Of a stretch of DNA of 64,000 bases, positions 24,489 through 35,464 are shown piece after piece; positions within the stretch are counted from its first letter, which is position 1; each line of letters begins with the position of its first letter. The translations under genes were made by a program, and so were the position numbers. The notes under the pieces are model-generated. The model saw nothing but the letters and a program-made list of their open reading frames with translations, was not told where the DNA came from and ran no database searches. The stretch lies in contig CM051036.1 of assembly GCA_027627225.1 (NCBI GenBank), positions 34,987,426-35,051,425 on the forward strand, given 5' to 3'. Origin of the DNA: Congeria kusceri. Lineage: Eukaryota > Mollusca > Bivalvia > Myida > Dreissenidae.

Positions 24489-27019
24489 TGCACTTTGTTT
24501 CACTAAATTACTAAATTAATACTACAACGTATTATATTCGAAAGACATGATCGATGGACTTGGTTCATCTGTATTTCATGCACCTGTTGTAGCAGTAAAT
24601 TGCCCTTATTTGAAGTGCCTGTCCACTCAATGCGTATTTGCCATTAAATGTTATAAAAATAAGGGGCATCTGTAAAATCTATAGCTGACTACGTTCAAAC
24701 ACGTACACACGCATCGATAATTATTTGTATTATTCATTCACCGAAGTGTACAGGTCTTTTTTTCAAAGTAAATATCATTAAATAACGCAAACGTTAAAAG
24801 TCATGCTCATCAATATTCTTCAAATGTTCTATGCACTGTGTTTTCTTTTCATCGAAACGAACAAACGGACAGACAGACAAACGTGTTTTTACACGAGATA
24901 TTCGCGGTAAAAGATACCCGATCGTATGATTGCGTTGTGCAATAATACGAGTGATGCTGACTTTGTGTCACTTTTGCTAACATATATGGTGCCGGGAAAA
25001 ACATGAACTCGCAAAGAATTGGACACCCCTCTGCTTTTATCACTTTATATCTGTTTTTATGAATGCATCAACAATATGAAGTTTGGTGTGGTTGATAATG
25101 GAACGTTTAACAAAAAGTTTGGCGATTGCCGATTTAGATTTTTGGGAACTAAGCTTGTTATTGCGACAAAAGCGTTTAAACTCGAAAGTCATTGATTTGA
25201 CTTGAATTTCGACTTTACATCATATTTATTCGAAAAGTATAAATCGCTTGTATGTGGTATCCAGTGCAAAAAGTGTATTGCTTCTGACATCTTTATCAAA
25301 ATTGTCTATAGTTTATCGTTTTCGATGAACTTTGGCGCCGGTACTACTTTGTTCCTAAGAAATCGTAGAGGGCGGCCTTGGTCGGGTATGCTCTACTGAA
25401 GTTAATGTGTAGCTTTCACCAAATTAAGCGAGCGAATTTTTTTAGCATATTTATCCAGTTTTTACCGTTTACCGTTTTTTATATGCCCATAAATGTATGA
25501 TCCGGAAGTTTTAGGGGGGGGGGGGGGGCGCCGAATGCACGGACTGTAATCTACGGCACCACCTCTGTTTGGAGGTGACTTGAAACATGAGTCCAAAACT
25601 TCCTCCGATGTGGTGCTTTTAAATGACCCACCCAACGTGAACATTGGAAAAAAAAGTGTACGTTGTTGTAGTTTTTTTTATTCCTTTACATGTATTTACA
25701 ATATAATGCCCGAATCAAAAATTAAAAAACAACTAGTAGCTCCAATAGTAAGTATGTAGACATTTCGCCCTACAAAAGGAGATGGGGTGTATCTGACAAT
25801 AATTTTACTGGTCTTGGAATTAGTTCATTACACATCCAGCTATGTTAAATATATATAGCCAGGAAATGAAAACATATACCCGATAGAGCATTTAATTCAG
25901 TTGTAAATTGAACATAAATCTTCTGTTGTTAGCTTTCATCCTGCAAATCGAGCCTAATTTGGGGTTGGGAACTAAACAAAGGCGGATTTAGAGGCGGGCG
26001 GGAGCCTTTGGATTTCATTGTAATTTACGTGTTATTCAATAAATGTATTTTAACAATCAAATACGTTCTGCGGCTCTTTTCTCTTAATTGTCCCGCCCCT
26101 TCAACTCAAAATCTTTTATTAGCGCTAGGTATAGCCTATAGTTATACTATTACAGCTTTGGTCTCATAGAATATGAATCCGACCGTACTCACTATTTCAC
26201 ACACACTTCTTCTCTTTTAACTTCACTGATACAATATACGCAATTCATTCCGGTCCATTGTGGAATCATTAGAGACGAGAAGGCTGCAAATTAATCAAAC
26301 TTAATGTTATCAACCCCGAAACAAGATCATACAATGAGATAGTCATGTAACAAAGACTCTGATGGAGCTTCGCCATACACAGAACGACCATCATCTTTCG
26401 AGATCGAAAAATCTTCCTCGGTCACTCCCGCGCACGGGACACAGCATAAATACACACGCGGAGGTCTTATGAAACTTCCATCTTTATATAATATAATATT
26501 ATACAATAACATATCATTAAAGTAAATCAAATGATGAGCTGTTTTTAAAAGGGGCTTATCACCGGGTTAAAACCCACACACATCACCAGTCACAGCGATC
26601 TTCATTCTTTTTTACATGTTGATATTCATACCAAGGGAAACCACCGTGGTGCGTTTGGTATTAAAATTCCACAGATTTACCTCTCCTGTATCAAGTTCTG
26701 ACATCTTTATTGTTTCGTGTATTTATAGCTATACACGTGGTTTATGCTAGTGTTAAAGCGTGAGCTGCAAACTTAATATACACGCAATAATCCGTAATCA
26801 AAATAAAAATTGTCCATAGCGTCGTAGATCTACATGATTTGGGCCCTGATATGAAAGGAAAACCACGTCTGAAGAAATAAACGCGTGTACATGTGTATAA
26901 AAATAATAATACATGCAAACTTTTTACTCAAAATACAATATTTCTAGCAACAGGTATAGGCATGTGTGCCCTGATGATTGTAATAAATTAATAATAGATA
27001 CTTACACTTCCAGTGCCAT
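15629..27019 (-). CDS. Kinesin-3-type motor protein, 5' coding exons only (partial)
   Basis: Three minus-strand exons join in frame: 27019-27006 (14 coding bases), 19953-19915 and 15705-15629. Exon 1 reads MALE plus two bases of a Val codon and ends at a perfect GTAAGT donor. Exon 2 completes the codon and encodes VKVAVRVRPFNQ, the first beta strand of a kinesin motor domain, with the VRVRP signature. Exon 3 begins REIDRQAKCVIKMDG and ends at GTAAGT. The [RS]E..R.AKC.I.M pattern after the VRVRPFN strand is typical of kinesin-3 (KIF1/KIF13/KIF16/KIF28), plus-end-directed microtubule motors for vesicle transport. The ATG has G at -3 and +4. Introns are about 7.05 and 4.2 kb and full of transposons. 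The P-loop, switch motifs, FHA domain and stalk were not found, so downstream exons lie left of 15629 or outside the window. Exons 2 and 3 are secure; exon 1 is inferred from its donor, phase and Met position. Confidence 0.72.
15710..17118. other. Kinesin intron 2, unique part
   Basis: AT-rich intronic sequence immediately 5' of kinesin exon 3 on the minus strand. No further exon or clear element. Confidence 0.5.
17636..18088. mobile_element. TTAA-flanked MITE (AGGGACTTGTTCACAG ends) with tRNA passenger
   Basis: TTAA at 17632-17635 and 18089-18092 flanks a 453 bp element with ends AGGGACTTGTTCACAG and CTGTGAACAAGTCCCT. TTAA insertion is the piggyBac signature, though these ends are not the usual ones. 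Relatives lie at 36616-37181 and 51918-52207, with a relic at 47186-47424. Confidence 0.8.
17764..17834 (-). tRNA. tRNA-Gln(UUG)-like gene or pseudogene inside a MITE
   Basis: The minus strand folds as a 71-base cloverleaf. The acceptor GCCTGCG pairs with GGCAGGC (6 of 7). The D arm contains TGGTGTAGTGGTAGCGC (A box) and the anticodon stem TTAGA/TCTAG holds loop TTTTGCT, so the anticodon would be UUG. The T arm has GGGTTTGAACCCC (B box). C at position 37, one T-stem mismatch and the transposon context suggest a non-functional or mobile tRNA copy. Confidence 0.5.
18874..19455 (+). repeat. 291 bp tandem duplication
   Basis: Copy 1 (18874-19164) and copy 2 (19165-19455) both start CATATTATATACCCTAGG and end TTCATTGGAC. 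They differ at only a few positions, such as CCATAGG/CCGTAGG and CCGGCTT/CCGTCTT. The duplication is therefore recent. No coding content; it lies in kinesin intron 2. Confidence 0.9.
19454..19884. mobile_element. TIR element related to the 51315 element
   Basis: The left end CCATCCTTAAAAAATTGTTT and right end AATTAAGGATGGCC are inverted repeats. The body shares GTAACG.GACC and GTAGGT-type words with the copy at 51315-51750. Its right end lies 30 bases from kinesin exon 2. Confidence 0.6.
20087..20260 (+). mobile_element. tRNA-derived SINE
   Basis: The head has an A-box-like GTGGCAGTGGTGTCCGCC and a B-box-like CATCAGTTTGATCAC. It is followed by a conserved-looking body with AGACACAAGTACTGGTTTCT and ACCCAGGAAAGGACTTGAAA. 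That body resembles SINEs shared by many molluscs (recalled). An A-rich/AT tract lies upstream at 20036-20064. Confidence 0.55.
20378..20665. repeat. Dispersed GC-rich repeat, copy 2
   Basis: Same family and orientation as the copy at 12840, including GGGGGGAGCGGCGGGCATA and GGCTCTAGGGTGGGGAA, and ending near GATAGGTGCATAATG. It lies in kinesin intron 1. Confidence 0.7.
21048..22045. repeat. Inverted repeat pair about 930 bp apart
   Basis: 21056-21108 (GGTGGTCAATAAACA, ATCGAGACAGCATTTG) is the imperfect reverse complement of 21983-22040 (CAAATGCTGTCTCGAT, TTTATTGACCACC). The arms may be the ends of one old element that encloses the 21389-21737 candidate. Confidence 0.55.
21389..21737. mobile_element. 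Possible TIR element (AGGGGCGTAACTT / AAGCTACGCTCCT)
   Basis: The outer ends are imperfect inverted repeats, and GTGCCTA(T/C)...ATACATTTTTT occurs in both halves. The match is weak, and the interior has no coding potential. Confidence 0.35.
23103..23222 (+). repeat. 24 bp minisatellite, five units
   Basis: Five head-to-tail copies of ACGGGTCCACTCTGTGCTTC plus AAAC; the first differs by one base (GCTCTG). Since 24 is a multiple of three, both strands show long repetitive open frames. No CRISPR-like spacers are present. Confidence 0.9.
23519..23656 (-). mobile_element. tRNA-derived SINE head with partial tandem duplication
   Basis: The minus strand has GGCTAGCTCAGTTGCTAGAG (A box), a GUC anticodon loop CTGTCAA and GAGTCCGAACCCC (B box). 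The anticodon-to-T-arm half is repeated again (23519-23571). This is a tRNA-Asp-like SINE or pseudogene rather than a working tRNA, given the duplicated half. Confidence 0.6.
24452..24487 (+). repeat. (ATC)n microsatellite
   Basis: About eleven uninterrupted CAT/ATC triplets. Confidence 0.9.
25305..25520. repeat. Three-copy dispersed repeat, copy 1
   Basis: Contains TTTTCGATGAACTTTGGCGC, AAGAAATCGTAGAGGGCGGC, CTTGGTCGGGTATG and a GAGCGAGCGAA tail. Further copies start at 28110 and 28372. Copy 1 ends in a poly-G tract at 25514-25528. Confidence 0.7.
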
Positions 27020-28109
27020 AACCAAGGGCGCAAGAGTTATATCCCTTTAAAATGTATCTTTAAACCGTTCCTCTGTAAATATCTAAGCCAAGTTTATTTT
27101 CACATTGGATTCATTTAGCGTCTCTTGCATTAGCTCCAAACAGACAGAAATATTAAAAACAAAAGTAAACAAAATCAACACTGTTTCCACTAACACCAAT
27201 TACATAAAATAACTTCGCATAATATAAATGTATGTTAAAAGCATTCAATCCTCGTTTTCAACAAATTCGTTCCCACCAGCGTGTTCACTTTTGATTATTT
27301 ACTTGATTTGTGCATACCGCTGTGGAAAACAATAATAATTTTTAAACACGTTGTATTTTCACCAATTTGTTGGTTTTCGAAGACAAAATTTGCGGTTCAT
27401 TACAGTAATTATATGTAACATTTCAAACGACAGAGTATTGAGTTTCGATTTTTAACGTTCCTTTTGATTGTATCGATTGTATTTTTGACGCACTATCAAT
27501 TTTCCCAAATTCAATGTGGGGTACCGGTTTATAGATAAATTTGAAGGCCTAAGGTACAAATTCATTATTTATTAACCTTAAAACTAAAATATTATCATCA
27601 AAAGTAAACAGTTTGTTTACCTATCTCATTTACATTATTATGAATTTATCGCCAAATTGAGTGATTTAAGGTTCGTGTGTTAGTGCGCCACAGCAATTAT
27701 CTATTCACCGAAGACATCTAATTTCCCAGTTTATTCCACCATTATTTATATAGTTTATTTGTTTGTTTTATGTGTGATAACGCGTTATATCATCACTGGA
27801 AAGGGAGACAATTAATATGTTCACGTTTATTACACCGAACACAAATTTTCTTTTTATTTTATGCTATGGAGTATTTTTTTTTACATTAAAAAGTAGTCTA
27901 GCACAGTAAGTGATATATAGAGGATATTTGTTTGTTTTCGGTGTGATAGCGCGTGATATCATGACCGGAAAGGGAGACAATTAATATTTTCACGAGCGCT
28001 TGGACAGTGCCAACGGTGTATTGCTTCTGACATCTTTATAATAATGTATTGAATTTATAAATAAATCCATACCATCCACAAATAAAGGTATATATACACA
28101 TTGTCAATA
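27020..28109. other. Upstream region of the kinesin gene
   Basis: Sequence 5' of the proposed kinesin start on the minus strand. It contains a duplicated block (27768-27830 and 27939-27990, GGAAAGGGAGACAATTAATAT) but no clear TATA box. Upstream non-coding exons cannot be excluded. Confidence 0.35.
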
Positions 28110-28270
28110 GATTTTCGTTTTCGATGAACTTTGGCGTCGGTACTACGGAGTTCCTAAGAAATCATAGGGGGCGGCCTTGGTCGGGTATGTTTTACGGACG
28201 TTACTATGTACCAAACTGAGCGAGCGAAGCGCGCGAAAAAAAAATAAGCATATTTATCCAGTTTTTACCG
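28110..28270. repeat. Three-copy dispersed repeat, copy 2
   Basis: Same words as the copy at 25305, with TTTGGCGTCGGTACTACGG and AGCGAGCGAAGCGCGCG. It forms a tandem pair with copy 3. Confidence 0.7.
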
Positions 28271-28371
28271 TTTTTTTAATATGCTTCTGACATTTTATAA
28301 TAATATATTGAATTTATAAAAGAAAATAATACCATCCACAAATAAAGGTATATATACACTATCTATAATTT

Positions 28372-28570
28372 ATCGTTTTCGATGAACTTTGGCACCTGTA
28401 CTACGGAGTTCCTAAGAAATCGTAGGGGGCGGCCATGGTCGGTTATGTTGTACGGAAGTTAATGTGTACCAAACTTAGCGAGCGAAGCGAGCGAAACCAA
28501 ATTTAAGCATATTTATCAAGTGTTTTATGTATGGTCCGGATGTTTTAGGGACGGGGCGCCGGGTGCGCCC
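28372..28570. repeat. Three-copy dispersed repeat, copy 3
   Basis: Contains ATCGTTTTCGATGAACTTTGG, GGGGGCGGCCATGGTCGG and AGCGAGCGAAGCGAGCG. The sequence between copies 2 and 3 (AATAAAGGTATATATACAC) is also repeated, so the unit is larger than the conserved core. Confidence 0.68.
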
Positions 28571-29170
28571 TCTCCCCCTCGATCCGCTAGTGATTAACAT
28601 TTTATTAATGAAAACTGAATCAAACTTTAACATTGTATAATTTTGATTTTGTATGTCTTATACGTTTATTTCATATTTATAATATGATTTTGCAGTCAAA
28701 TGTCACGTTAACTCAATACATACATGTATATAATACTAGCTTTCTCTAAAGCACACATTGGGTTACATTTCGAGCATATATTAATTTGATACTCTTTAAC
28801 AGTATTTGAATAAATAATTCCTTTATTTGTCGTGATAAAACTGGTGACCGTTTAAAAAAAAGCCGTAATGTTACACCAGTAACAATAACCCATTGCAATA
28901 ATAATGAGTACTGGATACATACCAACACACTTATAATAGTGCATTCTATACTGAGATGATGACGTCACACGCCAAACCTCTGTACTTAACCGCATTCTTT
29001 CGCCTCAAACGGCGAAATTTTTTTGCTTACGCATGAAGTAATCCCGCGTATGAAAGTTGTTTCATGAAATGACTTTATTGATACCATTTACCAGTCTTAT
29101 ATTCAGTTAATACCGATAATAGAATATATTCTGTTAAATAAAATAACAGTAGTTCAATGTGAAAATTCAA

Positions 29171-29616
29171 GGTTAGATGCCAGTAAATCCAATTCCCGTA
29201 CGATGCCATGCTAAAACGGCGAACTTTCAGATTTCAGATTGTGCAAGCTTGCTGTATGTTAAAAGATGGATCTTTCCTCTTCCGAAAAATGCAATAAAAA
29301 GATGTGGCCTGTCACTTCTAAGAAAATGCGTCTCACCTGAATGCAGACACCGGTAGAAACTAGGGTTTCGGCAGTCATATTTCGACAAAAGCCCCATGCC
29401 ACGGTAAACACACCCCAAAAGCTCATTTTTCAAGTTAGCCTCCAAAGAAATGCACAGAAATGTTTCAAACACACAGAGTTTATGAGAAATAACCACAAAA
29501 GGCATGTCTGACATTGCTAAATGCTTTTCATAGCAGAAGAAAAATGGAACTCTAGTAAAAGGCAATATTTCGAATGTAAAGCGGAGGGAAACGGAGGGAT
29601 TTACTGGTATCTAACC
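29171..29616. mobile_element. MITE with GGTTAGATNCCAGTAAATCC ends (446 bp)
   Basis: The left end GGTTAGATGCCAGTAAATCC and right end GGATTTACTGGTATCTAACC match as inverted repeats at 19 of 20 positions. The 112-residue minus-strand open frame at 29227-29565 lies wholly inside and resembles no family I know. A duplicated ATGTTAAATCAACCATTGCG follows directly at 29625-29690. Confidence 0.7.
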
Positions 29617-29699
29617 ACCATGCGATGTTAAATCAACCATTGCGAGCTATGCTGGATGTTAAATCAACCATTGCGAGCTATGCTAGAAAGTAGCGCATA

Positions 29700-32620
29700 C
29701 CCATAATGCTTAGAGAGTGAGTACACAGGTCTGTCAGACCGGTGTAGACAAAACACTATGTGCCGTGCCTGCATCGCCGTGTGTAAAAACGGACGACTTA
29801 TAACCCAGTTTTCGGGGGGTAATTGTCGAAGTCGGCTTCAAAGATGTATATCGATAGCAGACTATAAACCGAACCTTTACCTTTAGTAGTGATGTGGTGG
29901 TAATTGGTTAAACATGTTATATACTAATATTTCAGAAAATCGTTATGACCTCTGTAGTAAAACAACTATAGAATATCACAGCTACAAAACTAGGCTTCAC
30001 TTCTATAATTATAGGTTTTGGAGCAAGGGTTTATAGCGAACTCCTCGCAGTGGTTACTTCCCCATTGGTACTCTTCTCAGTTACCACTGCAACCACGAGT
30101 TAAAAACATGCAGATTTGACGTTTTCAGGGAGACGAATTATGAGGAGATTGGAGACTCATTTTGTACAAAATTTTAATGTTATCATTATTTTTTTATAAC
30201 AATGACACAGACATGTTGCATTATTGGCCCAGGTATATATATTAAGAGTTAATATGAAAAACAATAAATAAATAAATACATAAAAATAACAACGCAATGA
30301 TTTTACGTTTTCCACGTTTTTATTATATGCCTGTCCACGATTTTATTTCGCGCCTAGTGATTTGCCAATGGTCACGTGGAACTTCCTGCCGGCAAGGATT
30401 TAAACCAGCTATGCTGGGACACAGTTAAATCTCTGCGCGGATGTTGGGCTTATAGATCACTATTGGGGGTCTAATATTGTGCTTAAATAGCCAAAACTGG
30501 GGAAAATGTAGTCACTGAATGGTTCGGTGGTATTATATTCTTATATTATGTATATATTCTTAGGTGGCACAATACAGTTTCTTGGGAGTCAGACACGATT
30601 GGTCGCGGCAGGGCTCGAACTACTGTCAAAAATCAGACGATTTCAATACCTGTAAACAAACCAAACACATTTTTTAAATTACTGTGTCGGTGGCTATTAC
30701 AATGGCTGGAAATAAGCCTTGTTCATTCGTTCAGATTTGTTTTTCCATTAGTGACTATCCAGTTTTCACCGCCAAAAATCGCGGGCTTTCCGATAACTTT
30801 TTTTTTCAATACAACATGCAACTTTGTTGCTAATACAATCACTGTATAACTGCCTTGTTAGACTTAACATTTACCAAATACTTGTTTGCAACAGGGAAAC
30901 ATGGGGGTCAAAGGATTAGATATTTAAATAAATCATTATCTCTGTACTGTATTTCAATAAATCATTATCTCTGTACGCCCTTTCAAAATTCAAAATTCTT
31001 GCCAAAATGGCGACCAGTGCTAGGAACTAGCCTGCAATTTTAAAGGTCAGCAACTCAGTACACCAAGCTGGTTGTAAAATGCCACATTTTAAAAATTTCT
31101 AAACCTTCAAGCACTCAAATCTAGCATGCATTACTAACGAAACAGTCACATAACTGCTCAATTTCACTGCAGTCAGTATTTAAAGACATTTCTCTCTGGG
31201 CACTTCGCATTTTAAGCTAAATCTGTGAAGTGCAACCTGCAGCCATGACTTCCACATCCAACATGGAATTCGAATTAAAACAACAACCGTAGTTTTCGTC
31301 TTGTAAGGATGCATATACGGGAGCGTAACTGAGTCGATTTTGAGTATGCGCACAGTTCTTAATTCATTTTAAGATGTCATAATTTTCAAGTAATAATTCG
31401 GAAGGTCCTTAAGTTCTACTGAATAAGCTACATGCATGTGTAGATTTCAAAACTGATATCACAAAATATTAAATTTTTCACAAAAAGGCACAAAGTTGCA
31501 AATTAGACAGTACTATTTGTATTTCTAATGTTGAACTCTGTTGTTTTAAGTTATATTTGTTTACAATGTATCATTTTCTATTGTTATATATGCGTTAAGA
31601 TTTATAAACGCGCGTGCGTATAAGAGTATGCCTATAGTTATGTCCCTGATGTACGTATTACAGAACAAATATCTATATAAAAAATGTGTACGCTCTATGA
31701 TTTGCAATATAATTGTGCAGCCATAAATTGTAATTATAGATTATTTACCAACGTAAATAATCCAGTCAAGCACTCGTGCATCTATACAATAAATCACGCT
31801 ATCATGGACAATAATGTTACTTTACCCGATAGACCTTTAACAATGCATTGTTCTCCGTAATACAGAAATATGTAATAAATAATAAAATCCCATGAATCCC
31901 GTTAATACATGTTTTTATTACGATTTTGAAATATACATGTAGCCTCAAAATGGTTATGAGGTAAGTTATTAAAAATCTATCATAATAATAAAAAACGAGT
32001 GTATTGCGTATTGTTTAAATATGCTAGTTCACGTGGGCTAAATGCTTATAATGAGTTAGTGCAACAATACTTTGATTTTTACTCTCTGTGTACTGAATAA
32101 ACTGGGTGTTAGCTAGGTTACTTTTAACGTTCATGAACGTCTTGAATTGTGTGAAGTTCTTCAATGATCGGCGGTCGGATGTTCGCATGCATTGCACATC
32201 GGGACAGAAGAACAATGTACCGGTAAACAGCCTCTTGGTGTTATTGCCTATTTACATGTCGAAGTACTTTCGTTGTTCTATGTCAATATCACTATCTGGT
32301 AGTCAGGATTTAAAAAGCTATAACTTGTTCATGTTTATGTGTTATTCGATATTTTAAGGATGTTGTAACGGTGTTAAAATATGAATTATTAGTTTCATAT
32401 CTTCTGATTTGCATTAAAACTGAATATTAATGAACTAAAACGTTCAAAGCGCCAGTGAATTTAGAACATCAAAGCGCTGACAATATATATTATCCTGTTT
32501 GGTACCATCCTGTGCTGGATACAATATTAAGATTTAATATCTTCTTGAACTTTTAATGCGAAGAGAAGCATGTTCTAAGTACCAGTTATGTACCAGTTAC
32601 GATACGACTTTATTGCTGTG
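29700..32620. other. Intergenic region between kinesin and Kazal genes
   Basis: Mostly AT-rich unique sequence. A duplicated AATAAATCATTATCTCTGTA occurs at 30927-30980. No supportable exon was found. Confidence 0.45.
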
Positions 32621-32630
32621 TTATAAAGGG

Positions 32631-32639
32631 TATAAAAGG
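32631..32639 (+). promoter_or_regulatory. TATA box of the Kazal gene
   Basis: TATAAAAGG lies 92 bases before the ATG at 32723, with a second TATAAA-like word just upstream at 32622. The spacing implies transcription starting near 32660-32665 and a short 5' UTR of about 60 bases. This fits a highly expressed small secreted protein gene. The start site itself is inferred. Confidence 0.6.
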
Positions 32640-32722
32640 AGCGCCCAGCGGTACTCCAGTATCACTGGTGAAACGTTGACATTGTTAACGCCTGCCCGAA
32701 CCCTCTACACCTCGCTTGCAAA

Positions 32723-35280
32723 ATGAAGGTCGCTATCGTTCTCGCTTTGCTGTGTGCCGTTGCCTTGGCAGGTAAGACGGTTTTCTTTTGTTTATTGAAA
32801 ATGTAGTTTTTTTACAACTAAATACTCGTACTCAGATCTTTAATTTCATATTTATTTTTACAATTAGTAAGTCATAAACTTAAAACATTAATTTTATAAT
32901 CACTAATTTACTTATAATGTTCGATTTATCATTGTTTATCGGCCAATTAACAAGGATTTGGAGTTCCGATGCGTAGGAATTAAGACACCAGGGCGTTAGC
33001 CCGATTGGTGTAAAAGACAGAACGACGAAGAGGTGTTTATTGGCCGATAAACAACGATAAATCGAAAATTATTTTGAATCTAATATGACCTAACAACTAA
33101 CTTTTATATTGTAATGAGATCTACATTTTACTATGCTGCGCTCAGTATCGGGCACTTGTTTGCGTTGTTTATTGGGTAGTTTAACAACGATTATGTTGTT
33201 CTTTGTCTATAAACAAAAATCAGCTAGTATGATGTCTAGTTTAACATATTTGATATTCTCAATGTGTTTCCACTGTTAATAATCTTAACAATAATAATAA
33301 TAATAATTATTATTATTATTATTATTATTATCGTCATTATTATTATTATTATTATTAGTAGCAGTAGTAGTAGTATTAGTATTATTAGTGTTATTAGTAG
33401 TAGTATTATTATTAGTATTATTATTATCCTTACCATCATCATTATTTCAGAGGAGCTATGCGCGTGCCCTAAGTTAACAGCCCCGGTGTGCGGACAGGTT
33501 TTCGAGGCTGTAGCCTGGTACGAAAACTTCTGCCTGGCCACTTGCGCGTAAGTGTTTATATCATAAATTTTCGGCGTACCCTTATTTAACCAGTAGCCCA
33601 GAATGAATAAATAAAATAATTGCACGCGTTAACTTTTAAGCTTAAATGTTCATAAAAAGATCGTGACAACATAGAATAGAATCGTTTTTTCCCAATTCAT
33701 CCTGTATCGTTTATATCACACCGACAACCTTATAGTAAGAATTTAAAGTAAGTAAGATAATAAAACAAATTTAAACTAATTATTATTTTATTTTTACTGA
33801 CAATATTTTCTGGAGCTGTCCAATATCCTTATATGATTATTATAACACCAACAACCATTTTGTAACATTTTTTAATTTCAACGAAACAAAATTTAAAACA
33901 GAAACATTTGCCATAGTAACCTCAACATTAATGTAACCTCAAAATTAGTGACATAAATTGCTAAAGAATACCAGTTTAATCTATCGACGGCCAGTTTCAT
34001 TTTTTACTGACCTAATATTTTCTGGAGATGCCCCGTATGGGAAAATATGTGGCAGTCACGTGACCTCTTTTATCCATGGAAGTGCTGGAAATTGAGATGC
34101 CGGGTATGGGAAAATATGGGGCAGTCACGTGACCTCTTTTATCCAATGGAAGTGCTGGAAATTAGTTCGAGGTGTCATATACTGAAATATGTTTAATATA
34201 TGGCGATATGAAATTTTCGTTGCTTCTTTTTCTTAGATTTTTTATTTAAATGAAATAGTTATTTGAAGCTGTGAAGCACACTAAATCGATTTGCGACAAC
34301 AGGGTTTTTCATAACGCACATACGTAATCGCATGATGTAACGGTTCTCAGACAGAAAACTGAGTTTAATATATTTATAATGACCATATCATTTTAGCAAT
34401 CCTAAATTATATCATTAGGTAATATATATACAATTACAAATACTACTATAAAAAATCTTCATCTCGTATTAACATCACCTCATACTTACAATGAGGCGTT
34501 TCGTGGGAAAACCGGGCTAATGTATCTGAGTAAAGTGTCGTCCCGGATCAGTCTGTGCAGTCCGCACAGGCTAATCCAGGACGGCACTTTCCGCCTACAG
34601 TGGAGTTATGTTTAGAAGAGACTTCCTTGAAACAGAAAATACCATAAAAGCGGGAAAGTGTCGTCCTGGATTAGCCTGTACTCACATGCATTAAACCAGG
34701 TTTTCTCACGGCACGCCTCATTTATATTTGCAATATCGAGGTTGTGCAATGTTCTGGAAATAACGAATGCGCCTTTTTATGTTTTATAGTATCTGTCTTT
34801 TGTAATTACTTCTTAATTCTTATATTTGTTTGCTTTGAAGATCGAATACTGTCTCATTTTTATTAGCATACCTTTACTATTTAAGTTACGTCTCGTATTT
34901 AAATATATTTTAGAATGTTCGTCTCTCATAACTCTATTTTGAATGGTTTTGTACATATATATGTCACGTTTTTATAATGAAATATGCATGGTTTTATGTA
35001 CAATGAGACGTTAATAAACTATTCTTCTGTTCGTCCGCCCGTCTGTCCGTCCGTCTGACTGTCTGTCTTATTGTGCGAGGTAAATTTAGTTATTTACAGA
35101 TTTAATTTTGGTTTAAAACAATCAATACCCACCGAATGAATCATGAGGCAAGCGCATTGGAGAGTCTATAAAGCACCAATCACACTACACCATACTTTTG
35201 TTTTCAGCAAAGCGGTTCCCGTTGACGACAGTCTCTGTGCCCACCTGGAGAGGCCCGGACACCAACTGCCTCTCTTCTAG
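32723..35280 (+). CDS. Secreted single-domain Kazal-type serine protease inhibitor
   Basis: Exons 32723-32771, 33451-33547 and 35208-35280 join in frame (phases 1 and 2) to give 72 residues ending in TAG. All donors are GTAAGA or GTAAGT-like and all acceptors end in TTTCAG. Residues 1-16 are a hydrophobic signal peptide ending ALA. The mature part has six cysteines (20, 22, 30, 44, 48, 60). The pattern C-x-C-P-x6-C-G, Y40-x-N42-x-C44-x3-C48 matches the Kazal fold, with a short C1-C2 gap. By family convention the P1 residue is two after the second Cys, here Lys24, which predicts inhibition of trypsin-like proteases outside the cell. The C5-C6 spacing (11) is shorter than classical domains. A TATA box lies 92 bases upstream and AATAAA follows at 35459. 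A mussel defence or digestive inhibitor role is inference. Confidence 0.85.
33286..33432 (+). repeat. (AAT/ATT/AGT)n compound microsatellite next to Kazal exon 2
   Basis: AAT triplets turn into ATT, then AGT/ATT triplets. The tract ends 18 bases before the exon 2 acceptor TTATTTCAG and so takes the place of a normal pyrimidine-rich region. Long poly-Ile frames on both strands are artefacts. Confidence 0.9.
34021..34163 (+). repeat. About 69 bp tandem duplication
   Basis: GTATGGGAAAATATG(T/G)GGCAG and CACGTGACCTCTTTTATCCA, then GGAAGTGCTGGAAATT, occur twice head to tail in Kazal intron 2. Confidence 0.85.
34492..34720. mobile_element. Four-fold palindromic repeat, copy 2
   Basis: Same family, bounded by TGAGGCGTTTCGTGGG and CACGGCACGCCTCA. 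It lies in intron 2 of the Kazal gene. The second GCACAGGCTAATCC arm is deleted, so the copy is shorter than full length. Confidence 0.82.
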
Positions 35281-35458
35281 ACTGACCACCGCCCAGTATT
35301 CCCCACCCCAGAACGGAACCCACAATGGACACTTTAATGACTATGTTTTTGTTCCTTTTTTAAATTCTCTGTCTTTATTTAAATGAAATATTACACGTTT
35401 TTATTTCTTTCGTATTACGAATACAACACAATGAACTCTTAATGGCTTGTAAATCTAC

Positions 35459-35464
35459 AATAAA
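35459..35464 (+). terminator. Polyadenylation signal of the Kazal gene
   Basis: AATAAA lies 179 bases after the TAG stop, giving a 3' UTR of about 200 bases. It is the first such signal downstream of the stop. Confidence 0.55.

Noticed and set aside
30580..30640. tRNA-like B box (GGGCTCGAACTAC)
   Set aside because: No matching A box or cloverleaf; at most a SINE relic.
33236..33625. Poly-Ile open frames on both strands
   Set aside because: Products of the triplet microsatellite; only 33451-33547 is coding (Kazal exon 2).
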